Below the pieces are notes generated by a model. The model made no database searches, had not been told where the DNA came from, and worked only from the letters and a program-made list of their open reading frames with translations. From positions 1 to 20,996 of the IMG/VR virus record IMGVR_UViG_3300044302_003421: DNA of 20,996 bases, one strand, 5' to 3'. Both the position numbers and the translations under genes were made by a program. The DNA is from a virus. How positions within the stretch are numbered: position 1 is the stretch's first letter; each line of letters begins with the position of its first letter. Shown here piece by piece: positions 8,101-15,400 of this stretch.

Positions 8101-9704
8101 CTCATTACAGCAGTGCTCATTAAATATTCTTTGTTGGGTAGACCTAATTTATCCCACGACTTAATAAACTTATCGCCTGTATATTTACCCACCTTTGTCT
8201 TGCCAATCCACCTTGCTAGCTTTGATGGAACGCCACCCACCATCTCAGAGCCAAACTCTAAAGTAGTACCCCAATAAGCTTGTCTTTCAGCAGAGAGTTC
8301 ATCCATACCATTGTATATTTTAAATAGTTCGCCATCAAGCAGTTCATAGCCTGGCATTAGATTTCTAATTTTCGCTGTCTCTACATCGCCTGATAAAGAT
8401 GTCCCAACTGTTGTTATTGCTACTTTCTCTGTAGCTCCTTTAACAAGTCTTGTGGCAGTTCTATTTTTTAGCTCCCTTTGTATTTTTGTTTCAATTCCCT
8501 CTTTTATATATTTTTTTAAGAATTTATCTGCAACCTTAATTGATGCCTTGCTACCAACCTTAACAAGACCACCTGATGTCCCAATCTCTACAAAAAAACC
8601 TGGCATAGATGCCAACATTTCAACTAATGTAGCACCCCAAGTTGCTGTACTCTCGTAATCCTGCTGCTCTACCCAAGCCATTAATTCATTTAACTCTTCC
8701 TCGGACATACTTGCTGGGTCTTCGTCAAACCTCTTTGCTAGCTTGTAAGCGTTAAATAACTCAGGGGCTCCATAGATTGCATCTGCGTATGGTATGTATT
8801 CGTGCATATTTTCATCTAAATGCTTCATGGCTGCAGCGAAGTCATATACTTTCTTATTTCTTTCTTTAAAATCTCTTTGAATATCTTTAATATCTATGTT
8901 GAAAAAATCTTTTTCTAGAGTACCCTTCTCTAGCGATGCCCTCCATTTAGACATTAACATACCTTTAATGGATGTAATATTGCCATTTTCATCCATATAG
9001 AGACCAGTCTTACCTGTTTTCTTATAATATCTATCTTCAGCTTGTCTTATCTTTGGAGATTTTTTTAAAATATCCTCTAATAATTCCTCATCTCCCTCTC
9101 CATGAAGTCCCCCTAAAGCCCAATGATACCAAGAATTGAATGCCTTTGCTGCATTATTGTCGTGCAGTTTTACATAATCATCCTTATCTTTATACAGGTC
9201 GTATCCAAAGTATTCTTTATACCTTTCTCTACCTCTTGTATTTATTTCATTTTTAATAATCTCTAATTTTTCACTCTCTTTATTCTCTGTCAATACATCT
9301 TCTACATTGGTGAGGGATTTTGGAGACTCATGACCCTCTATTCTTCCGTATAAATGCGATGTTTTGAATTTCTTTCTAGCCATTGCTTCTTTTGCAACAT
9401 CTAGACTTATATCTTCTGGAGTTTTTCTTGAGGTGAACGCACCAACACCTGGAGTTCCCTCTGGGTACTTAGCTTGTAATTCATCACGATATTTTAACAT
9501 AGGGTCTACAGGGTTTGATAGCCTGTAGTTTAATTCATTAATAGCGTTAACTTGGTCTTCATTGAAATTTTCAGGGTTCGCTTGAAGCTCATCATATTTG
9601 CCACGAATGAAGTTTACCTGCTCTTCATTGAGGTCGTCAACAGTATAATAAGTAGTATACTTACGCTTAAATAAGTCCTTTAATGGGTTTTTAATAGGTG
9701 GCAT
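2100..9704 (-). CDS. Giant virion/ejection protein with large polyvalent protein (LPD38-like) C-terminus, 2534 aa
   Basis: One uninterrupted frame starts two bases after the preceding stop. Its place at the end of the tail/ejection block corresponds to T7 gene 16 (the large internal ejection protein). Residues about 350-560 hold Gly/Ala-rich, weakly hydrophobic stretches (EMLASMPGFFVEIG, LEFGSEMVGGVPSKL). Residues about 924-1206 are a Lys/Glu/Pro-rich linker with a duplicated acidic motif. Residues 1208-1680 are unassigned. The C-terminal third shows motifs I associate with phage large polyvalent proteins: YLYARHAEERN near 1760, GSGM soon after, YVPLKG near 1860, YNPDFILGNFIRD near 2017, FNMAIEQATR near 2135 and FSNASMQGTY near 2190. 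The last two resemble domain LPD38. A hydrophobic segment (VMAITMQSFILNIINSMLM) lies near 2215-2235. Such proteins are thought to be packaged and delivered with the DNA. No transglycosylase, protease or methylase motif is visible. Confidence 0.8.
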   Translation of the reverse strand: MPPIKNPLKDLFKRKYTTYYTVDDLNEEQVNFIRGKYDELQANPENFNEDQVNAINELNYRLSNPVDPMLKYRDELQAKYPEGTPGVGAFTSRKTPEDISLDVAKEAMARKKFKTSHLYGRIEGHESPKSLTNVEDVLTENKESEKLEIIKNEINTRGRERYKEYFGYDLYKDKDDYVKLHDNNAAKAFNSWYHWALGGLHGEGDEELLEDILKKSPKIRQAEDRYYKKTGKTGLYMDENGNITSIKGMLMSKWRASLEKGTLEKDFFNIDIKDIQRDFKERNKKVYDFAAAMKHLDENMHEYIPYADAIYGAPELFNAYKLAKRFDEDPASMSEEELNELMAWVEQQDYESTATWGATLVEMLASMPGFFVEIGTSGGLVKVGSKASIKVADKFLKKYIKEGIETKIQRELKNRTATRLVKGATEKVAITTVGTSLSGDVETAKIRNLMPGYELLDGELFKIYNGMDELSAERQAYWGTTLEFGSEMVGGVPSKLARWIGKTKVGKYTGDKFIKSWDKLGLPNKEYLMSTAVMRAFKKVNPGASNKDIEKIFRTFGYHGVFEEMFEERVGDAGRHILNLLSTTKDENGKPLIEGFENKNWVWQNPTWEQLSLELVAFSVPGIGKRKLSKAFNSVYEARENKKIDKFNENNPELGEQITEIENEVEKNDKRLEVLQNKSKGKKENLSDAEIEEVETIIETKQKKNILQFIRGLIIKDPSLKEEVSLDINLEEEMKATKEQLENEGVTLEGEGLSSDINNVNILGFTMFNNFKLKLGLRKGADLDTAIEEYYGLYYRGGLSNEQSDVFAEHYDTYKTDENYRIEINQFINDMMEENGMSDKMIPDVSQTLTEQELFEKEGKSYEYKSIQEDRGGAADKTFQFISNMFNRAFKRFNVSSGVADIYRQAQERKQTISRERAALLKRRREQRQEEKEEKPKAEEAPKEEVEVEKKPTKKEERRKKRIEKKRKKLKPETKPTLDETFEDEAYEDVPEAELEDLPEIVPPPPKKVKERKEISKKIKSKPRLFNFLNRRAKKIVPKEIEKISPVATRELKIKIEKEVMPGGSVLPDDPRQPLEILRDILGDEQFQEITGIYSGPILEIEMVEPKIIETLKEKFEPLPYESLDFFDVIPEKKQEEILKEVEKKVGKETIKPIRDLKKPTKPKPKISEDETFDDATYENVPETILEELPNLEKPKKKSKKSKKKDTSYQIVSADKKENTGTFIIAGDAANLNLKGEQEDFGIRYPRTYKGWAVTKIPAIKIKNQADKGNNIIAITTLTDPANSMKNNPTFIEALKRAAIENVGVRKFNQLYRKNKKNIYKTATEAKVNMKQVGRETSVPDFNQIAGKIVAVAEVEDIRTGDDRKVKHPAYDHEINFKSYRELKEPILLKDYVGELKEGDKRIDYPFLMAKTYNLAITNKESPTTNLFKQFLDTGDNSLFGVKTTGIQVASPQIKEIGLDEAVKGIKSKDLINFHRFVADLEVEQGLKSTTKSSLGEWETGAEPSVYTEITSEIDVEQLKYIAAVKGLSRNQETILNFVVQENGPDSMYEVEIDVDTKNLKTYTKMLTDAGILFKTLPIQGNKFNLVVVDEGNNLVDLFKEASDVKEIKQRTGKASFIGAFGSRQKADKEYLKIITEYEERYPERYSAVLRNNISNLRPRFNKNLLPKKQKAQVSYQLKPADQPLELSDETRRERFIRKYINSLKRIDKTVGLVRDADELTDPYKEAKLFPGKVSAELEDFNNYIEKDFLIRLMDAGFDVESFGEYLYARHAEERNKKVHEDDATFEGTGSGMAREDITLEDGTIIEGYKSILEKYRGTGIVKFAREFDNKIIKKRLRILRDSGLISQETYNKFTKDSPYKFYVPLKGGVDKKQQGQGVRGFSITGKDIKRKRGRNSRALNPFVVAISDYANSVVRSGKNRVAQKLYLLALENPSSFWSARGKRYIPRFDKAGDLKFFEEKQLGNEEVQAVVDGKLKIITITDKGLLESFKNLGTEKSYKVMEKVNSFLRKAYTTYNPDFILGNFIRDIQTAMVNIQASAPDKKIGRKVFKDVMSGGPMRAIYRSMRDKGDAKLSVNKKKLDAWSKYYQEMRKEGATVGWFTNRKIEDKLKELDKIIKRHKGKNPMVVMRAIGKFAEDFNMAIEQATRLSAYKNLREAGLSKADAAIATRDLTVDFNQKGQEGALFRASYLFSNASMQGTYILANSIYKSKSARRMVMAITMQSFILNIINSMLMDDPDEDEYPWTDGIPDYEKDSYIMYPLPNGQMFKLQIGWGLNIFHTLGNVMADGVVAISRGRKPKHTNNIKRVVEAFGNAASPIGFGTTGISSFAPTAYGTKPLWEIIDNKKFTGAPIANKWANKPRAASQETFPGVNPYTKMATDWISEITGGGPRKGGGYKGGLIEINPEWVDHFIESWGGGPYRTSRNLYTTGYDLMKFGKIKKIKNVPIIRKLLTEPDSFAANSKMYDMYNVSSYTRFSNAERDDFNRYIKILIDSNIELLRETSDKKERNRIDRRIKSYKSKQKSFHKNQGKLK
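6135..6197 (-). repeat. Internal acidic peptide repeat, copy 2 (giant protein residues 1170-1190)
   Basis: This stretch encodes DETFDDATYENVPETILEELP, shown here as positions 1170-1190, with key residues DETF-D-YE-VPE-LE-LP. It matches copy 1 at residues 979-999 at 14 of 21 positions, and the DNA is also visibly similar. It is preceded by a KPTKPKPK stretch and followed by KPKKKSKKSKKK. Confidence 0.75.
6708..6770 (-). repeat. Internal acidic peptide repeat, copy 1 (giant protein residues 979-999)
   Basis: This is the first copy of the acidic motif (DETFEDEAYEDVPE, then LEDLP), 191 residues before copy 2. It is flanked by basic segments (KKRKKLKPETKP before, PPPPKKVKERKE after). The alternation of a basic stretch, the acidic motif and another basic stretch is shared by both copies. 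Confidence 0.75.
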
Positions 9705-9706
9705 TA

Positions 9707-10585
9707 TTAATCTTTCGCAAGTAGTCTGAGCCAGTCATCCTCTGTAAAAGTCTTTCTTGGTGGTGGAATGAGCGTACTTGGGTCTACTTTATCCCATTTA
9801 GTATCTCCAAATGTGTCTGTTTCCCCACTTCCTGTATAATAACTAGGTGGGGCACCATCAGGTCTTCTAACCGAATGAACCTTACTTGGGTCTATGTCTT
9901 TATTACTTAAAAGCTCAGGGAAACCACTTACACTTTGACCAAATTTACTTTTATAATTTCTATATTCCTTTATATTTTTTGGCTGTGAAGGGGTAAATTC
10001 TCCATAATCCTCAGCTCTAATATTGCCAAAAGCGTCTATTGCTTCATCTCTATAATCTCTTTCACCAAGCTGTGCAAACTCCCAAGCTTTTGTCATGGCT
10101 TTCACTTTATTCTTTTGTAAATTTTTTAATCTAGGAATATTTGATATTAAATCGGCATCTTCTGATTCGTAGTCCATATTGTCATCTTTGTATTTAGTAA
10201 TAGCATCGGATAAGTTCTTGCTCACTGTAAAATACTCATCCATAGCTTTTTCGTATTCTTCTCTTTGTACTTCACCAGAAGACTTATATCTATCTATTAA
10301 CTTTTGCCTTTCAAGCTTATCTTTTACAGCGTTAGACTTTTCTTTGTTTATTATTTTATTAAATTTATTTTCATATTCCTGCTTTTTTTCAAGTGGGGCT
10401 AGCATTTCATTGGCTTTATCTTTGCCCTTAACTACATCTATAGCATTTCCATTCTCATCTGTAATTATATAGAGGTCTTGGTCTTTAAATTCCCTTATAT
10501 ATCTTCCCACTAAATACTTTGAATTTGGAGAAAGTCTTTTATTTTTTGCTATTTTTTTATGATTTAATATTTTATTTTTATCCAT
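9707..10585 (-). CDS. Charged helical protein, candidate internal virion/ejection protein, 292 aa
   Basis: The ATG at 10585 lies behind an AAGGGG site that directly follows the stop of the 246-residue gene. The stop is two bases before the start of the giant gene. The product is very rich in Lys, Asp and Glu. It has a basic N-terminus (KILNHKKIAKNKRLSP), a probable long helical region at about residues 60-175 (LEKKQEYENKFNKIINKEKS onward), and a Pro/Gly-rich C-terminus (RRPDGAPPSYYTGSGETDTF, then PSTLIPPPRKTFTEDDWLRL). There is no signal peptide or membrane span. I recognise no family. Its position between a gene 14-like and a gene 16-like protein suggests an internal core or ejection protein, comparable in place to T7 gene 15 but much shorter. 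That role rests on gene order alone. Confidence 0.7.
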   Translation of the reverse strand: MDKNKILNHKKIAKNKRLSPNSKYLVGRYIREFKDQDLYIITDENGNAIDVVKGKDKANEMLAPLEKKQEYENKFNKIINKEKSNAVKDKLERQKLIDRYKSSGEVQREEYEKAMDEYFTVSKNLSDAITKYKDDNMDYESEDADLISNIPRLKNLQKNKVKAMTKAWEFAQLGERDYRDEAIDAFGNIRAEDYGEFTPSQPKNIKEYRNYKSKFGQSVSGFPELLSNKDIDPSKVHSVRRPDGAPPSYYTGSGETDTFGDTKWDKVDPSTLIPPPRKTFTEDDWLRLLAKD

Positions 10586-10596
10586 ATTGCCCCTTA

Positions 10597-11337
10597 TTAA
10601 TCTGGTCTATCATAACGTCTACCCCACTGCTCTGGGTCATTTGGGTGAGTGTCTTCATTTGCAGTATATGTATTTTGATTAGAATAATCCTTACTCATCC
10701 CAGTTGCAAAATCTGCACCAGCTTCATAGGCAGCTAATGCCTGACCTTGCTTTGATTGCATCTGTTGTAATTTTGCCCCACTAATAACGCCTGCTCTCTT
10801 CATCGCAAGTTCTCGCATTAGGGTTCCTCGTTTCATTAAAGATTCTTGGTACCTACGTTCTGCATCAGCTTTTGTCCTTTCGTTCTCCAAAGCTATTTGG
10901 CGAGCTTGTGTTGCTATAGAAGCTCTCACATCTGCACCAATCTTCCTAGACACTTCTTGGGCTATTATAGAGCCCTCTAAGCCTTGTGCAGTAATTTTCC
11001 CCATCGCCTGAGCCTCTTGAGCTTCCCCTTGTTGATAGAGTGGCTGTGCCATTTGCATATTTAACTTTTCAACATTCATGGTGCCTTGCTCTGCACCTTT
11101 TTTCATTCTACTCATAGCCTGAGCTTCTTCTGGAGACATCCTTCCTGCAGCTTTTAATTGTTTAAGCCCTGCCTTTTTTTGCTCTGCAATTAATTTTTTC
11201 TCTTGCTGTCTCTTTATTACGCCACCTACTATCTTAGACCCCAGTATAACAGCCATAGTGACTGGGTCTGGCATTTGCTTGTCGTTTCCATAAGGTCCAT
11301 TTTGAACCCATCCATCAATTTGTTCTAATAATTGCAT
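10597..11337 (-). CDS. Ala/Gln-rich internal virion protein, T7 gp14-like by position and architecture, 246 aa
   Basis: The ATG at 11337 overlaps the upstream TAG stop (TAG, A and T shared with the start), with GGAGG a few bases before. The N-terminus has one moderately hydrophobic segment (about residues 26-41, VTMAVILGSKIVGGVI) followed by a basic, Lys/Gln-rich stretch. Residues about 45-210 are an Ala/Gln/Met-rich region of predicted long helices (for example EEAQAMSRMKKGAEQGTMNV and ALENERTKADAERRYQESLM). The C-terminus is polar and Asn/Asp-rich. A short membrane-active N-terminus followed by Ala-rich helices is the usual layout of podoviral internal protein B (T7 gp14), which enters the host envelope during DNA ejection. 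Gene order agrees. No direct sequence match is claimed. Confidence 0.7.
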   Translation of the reverse strand: MQLLEQIDGWVQNGPYGNDKQMPDPVTMAVILGSKIVGGVIKRQQEKKLIAEQKKAGLKQLKAAGRMSPEEAQAMSRMKKGAEQGTMNVEKLNMQMAQPLYQQGEAQEAQAMGKITAQGLEGSIIAQEVSRKIGADVRASIATQARQIALENERTKADAERRYQESLMKRGTLMRELAMKRAGVISGAKLQQMQSKQGQALAAYEAGADFATGMSKDYSNQNTYTANEDTHPNDPEQWGRRYDRPD

Positions 11338-12284
11338 TAGATTTCCTCCCTTACACTATGAAAGAGGTCTCTATCTGCTGATTCGTTAATTAAGTTTTCC
11401 ATGTTCATAATCCATTTTGTCCAATAAGTGTTATATATATCTGGCGAGGATTTAGCGTTTGCTATTGCTATAGCATAGTCGCATAAAGATGTATGGAACT
11501 GGCCAGGGATTAAAGGTTGATAATCCCTAACTCCAAGCACAGTTACCATCGCTCCAATCGCATCTGACCACTCAGAGCCTGATAGGGAGCCCTCGGCTGA
11601 AAAAGCACTATTTAAAGTATAATAGCTTCCAATCCTATCAGGAGACTCCCCTGCAACCAATGCCCCAAGATAATTAGTAAATGATGTGTCTGGCAAGCCT
11701 GCAGATATTGTCGCACCTGAATTATTACCCCCAGACAATGTTCGTACTTGACCCTCAAAATGAAGCTTCTTGCCATCCAATAGTCCACCTAATGGGGTAT
11801 CTATATACACTGTTGGTCCAATAGCACTATAATATTGTAGGGTGTAAATCTTATTTCTTGTTTCCTCGGTTAATCTAGATTTATAATGTAATATAAAATC
11901 ATCGCCCCTTGAAGGTGCTGAGTTAAATACTATAAAATTTCCTGATATTGAGTACGCTGTAGGCGTTCCTGTGTATGTCTGTCCAGTGGTACTGCGATGA
12001 ATTTCATCCTCTGTCATTTTCTTTAAGCGTGTTCCCTTGTGGGTAACCCCTATATCTTGTAGGTAGTTAAGGGGGAGCTTTGCGTAGTTATGCTCCCTTA
12101 CAGTATCATGAGAACCCTCTCCAAGTCCATAGTCTGTATATGGGACTTTAATCTTATATAACGCCTCAAATAACATAAGTTTATCTGAAAGCTCTATTTC
12201 TGCTTCCTTCAAAAGCTCTTTTAGTAAACCACCTGGAGCATCTGTGAAAAGCAAACATCTATCTACTAATTTATCCCATGTCAT
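11337..12284 (-). CDS. Second adaptor/gateway-like tail protein, 315 aa
   Basis: The N-terminal 45 residues are helical (KLVDRCLLFTDAPGGLLKEL and the helix after it). A beta core follows with GTPTAYSISGNFIVFNSAPS and DDFILHYKSRL, the pattern I associate with Gp6/SU10-type head-tail adaptors, where a PxxYxxxGxxIxFxPxP block precedes an LxYY strand. Residues about 150-240 form a Gly/Ser-rich beta insertion, and the C-terminus is again helical (FHTSLCDYAIAIANAKSS onward). Proteins of this type form the dodecameric ring between portal and tail tube or nozzle. A better candidate for the first ring lies upstream of the nozzle gene, so this copy may form a second gateway ring or another tail part. 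The ATG at 12284 follows the 38-residue gene's stop by one base and uses GGAAG inside that gene. Confidence 0.65.
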   Translation of the reverse strand: MTWDKLVDRCLLFTDAPGGLLKELLKEAEIELSDKLMLFEALYKIKVPYTDYGLGEGSHDTVREHNYAKLPLNYLQDIGVTHKGTRLKKMTEDEIHRSTTGQTYTGTPTAYSISGNFIVFNSAPSRGDDFILHYKSRLTEETRNKIYTLQYYSAIGPTVYIDTPLGGLLDGKKLHFEGQVRTLSGGNNSGATISAGLPDTSFTNYLGALVAGESPDRIGSYYTLNSAFSAEGSLSGSEWSDAIGAMVTVLGVRDYQPLIPGQFHTSLCDYAIAIANAKSSPDIYNTYWTKWIMNMENLINESADRDLFHSVREEI

Positions 12285-12285
12285 A

Positions 12286-12402
12286 TTAACTTCCTTGTTC
12301 TAATTTTTTTATTCTTGCCTCTAAGTCAGATATTATCTGCTGAAGTCTTGCAATTAACTTATTTATTTCTGCATCTTGAGATTTATATCCTATACTACTC
12401 AT
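12286..12402 (-). CDS. Coiled-coil mini-protein, 38 aa
   Basis: The frame starts at an ATG at 12402 inside the last codons of the nozzle gene (8-base overlap, ATGAGTAG) and stops one base before the next start. After ten polar residues the product is one long amphipathic helix with hydrophobic residues at heptad-like spacing (INKLIARLQQIISDLEARIK, then KLEQ), typical of a small leucine-zipper-like coiled coil. The last codons hold the GGAAG that serves the next gene, so it also couples translation of its neighbours. The partner is unknown; a small tail assembly chaperone or oligomerisation factor is possible. The clean helix pattern and coupled ends support a real gene. Confidence 0.6.
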   Translation of the reverse strand: MSSIGYKSQDAEINKLIARLQQIISDLEARIKKLEQGS

Positions 12403-15400
12403 ACTCTACATCTACTTTTGAAATTTCTCTTACATTATTCTCGTTAAATTGGTCTGTTATATTAATCCTTACACTTTTTCCTCTTTGGCTTGTACGAGTT
12501 GACTGAACCCCATCTAGATATTCTTCTTTTGTTACTGTATACATACCTTCACCTCCAACCTCCAACTCCATACCAACTGAACCCCCACCTTTATTTGTAT
12601 TGGTATTAACTCTTCTAATATAGGCGTTTTGGTCGTATGGGGTTAACTCCTGCTCACCAGTCCACGCTTTTATCGTTATAGTTTGGCTTCCCTTATCTTG
12701 ATAGGATGAAGTATTGACTGCCTTTCTTATATAACTATTATTTCCAGAACCACCACTACCATTTGAGCTACTTTCTATTAATAAAGTATTATTGTCATTA
12801 TCTAGTGCAAACTCATCGTACCCAACACTTCCATGTTTTTCAGTTGCCCATGTTTGTCTTAAAATATCATATGTCCAAAAAAATGTAGTTGTTGATACGC
12901 TTTTTGTTATATATAGTTTATTATATTTTACATCATAATGTGTTTTCATAATAGCTGAACTACTTGCAACATTTGCCTGATATTCATCTCTAATTGGGTA
13001 TGTTATTGGTGTTGCAGAAAAACCTGAATTTAAAAATATTACATCTTCTTGCGATAAGAAAAATATCCCATTAGGCGTTTTTGTAATCCCCTTATCGTGT
13101 AGGCAACCTATATTAGGGTGAGCCTCTACTAAACTCCAATTTGATGGGTCAGCCGATGGGATACTAATTCTAAAGATTCCTTTTGTCATAAATACAACTA
13201 TGTCACTCATTAGGGATTCTATTCCAACTATCTCTCCACCTTGGAGGTCGTCAAGCTTAATAAAATTACTTGTAGGGATAATGTCTGGTGCTCCTGGGTT
13301 AGAGTACATTACAAAGTTGGGGTACTCTTCAGTATCCTCATCTCCTGTAATTTTAACATTAGCAACAAACTGCCTACCATTAAGCATCGTGGCGTACTTA
13401 AATTTAACATCTAAGGACGTAACTCCATCGTTTTGGTGTCTGGTTCCATCTGGCAATCCTGGGTCATAAAAATCAAATAACATATATTGGTTCATGTCAT
13501 TATCGTTAGCTCCATTTGTACCATAACTATAAAATTGATAATTAGATGTGCTATAGAAAAAAGTATCACTATCTGGCGTTAAGGCAGAGTTATTATTACC
13601 AAGGTCTGGTATCATATCCTCCACTCTCACAAAACCATCAACATTATCAACAATGACTGACCTATCTGTATAATCTCTTGTTGGATAGTATGCATTGTCA
13701 AGATGAATTTGTATGCTGTTTCCTTTTAAGATTCCATTCTGTAATCCTTCGTCTTGAAATGCTTTTGACATCCCAATATCTTTACCTGCAAAGCCTACCA
13801 AATTATCATCAAATGTGTAATTGGATACTGCTGGTCTAACAGAAAGACCCTTTACATACACTGCTGCATTATCAACATTGTCTGGTATATAGTTAAAATA
13901 ATACATATATAGGGTTGTGCTTGATGGTGTTATTTCGTATTGAAACCATCTCCATTTGTCAATATTTTGATTGGTGCCACCTTTTCCGATTGCTATATCT
14001 TGCAACCCTTCTGCTGATTCTTGGTCATGTCCAGATGAATCTGAAACGAATAGCCTCCATCTTGCATCTCCATCACTAAACCCTTCAGCCCTAATCCAGC
14101 CACTAATTATATGTTTGGTTGTAGAAACTGCAGCAGAGCCACCGAGTCTCCACCTTTTCATATCAGTATTTGCTGCCCCTGATGACCAAAATTTAAGGTG
14201 TATTTCGTCTGTAGAACCACCATCGCCAGAGTTAGTTGTTGTAAAATTTGTTGTAAAGGGTCCAGGGGTATCAGTGTCACCTTGCGTTAGTGAAATAGCA
14301 TCAGCAGTACTTGCTCCTGGAGGGTCAATATCAGTTCCATCATCAATAATATCTATTGTCTCTGCCCCTGCAAAGTACCAACCTCCGTTAGGACTACCTC
14401 CGATGACATCTCCACTATCTGCAAATATAAGTTCTGTAGCTTCTGATGGATGGTTAAATTTACTCATATTGTAAGAGCCATAGTATTCGCTTGACATATT
14501 TGCATCGTTTCTAACTACATTACCAAAAGTGCTTGCATAGCTATCATTAGTATTTACTAAATGGTATCCTGATGAATTAAAGTTAATTTCTAAGTTACCA
14601 TGATGTGGCTCATATCTAAACCCATCTATAATTAATTCATAGCTATCAAAATCTGTGTCTGCTGAAGGTGTTGTGTCTCCTTTGAACCACAGAGTATCTC
14701 TAGCTCCATATAAATCTACCTGCTTTTGATTAGGGTCATTATCACCCATATATATTGATTTAATTTTAAAGTATGTTCCACCATTTGTGCTTCTATATAC
14801 ATTAATTGCACTCATTCGTGGATTTAATAGTTGTAGGTCTATTTTCCCAGTCATTAGATATGCAGACCTTTCTGCTGACAATATTCCAAGTGGCTCTGTA
14901 AGTTTAGCATCCATTTGTCTTGTTGTACCCTCTAATATAGGAGATTCTAATAATACTTCCTGCACTCCATCATACACTGGGACGAATTTATAATCATATG
15001 TATTATTTTTTAAATCTAAAAGACCATCTATATATTTTGGCGTACTAGAATTATTTTCTGTAATAGTGTTGGCTGATATAATTGGAACAGCCTCATCTAT
15101 GAAAAATGTAGGGTACATTGTATGTGCATCAGCGTTATAGTCACGCTGTAGCATTCCATTGAAATGATGCCTATTAACATACTTAAGTAATAATGGAGAA
15201 TGCTCAAGTCCACAGGCAAATCTAACTCCGTCTGTGTATGTTTTCATTCTAATGTGCATATCAGACGCACCTGATAGTATATCTATTGTGTCAAGGTCTC
15301 CATAATCATTGGCATTTAACATACCTATTCTCATATCAGAACCATCAACCCATGTCACCATTAATGCCCTTCCATCATAGGAATTTCCATCATTAATTTG

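Noticed and set aside
2100-9704. Lytic transglycosylase, protease, methylase or ADP-ribosyltransferase domain in the giant protein
   Set aside because: I looked for the usual catalytic motifs in the translation and found none convincing; weak resemblance alone is not reported.
13971-14474. Plus-strand open frame of 167 residues
   Set aside because: Antisense to the CBM-like insertion of the nozzle gene, whose own frame gives a coherent beta-domain pattern.
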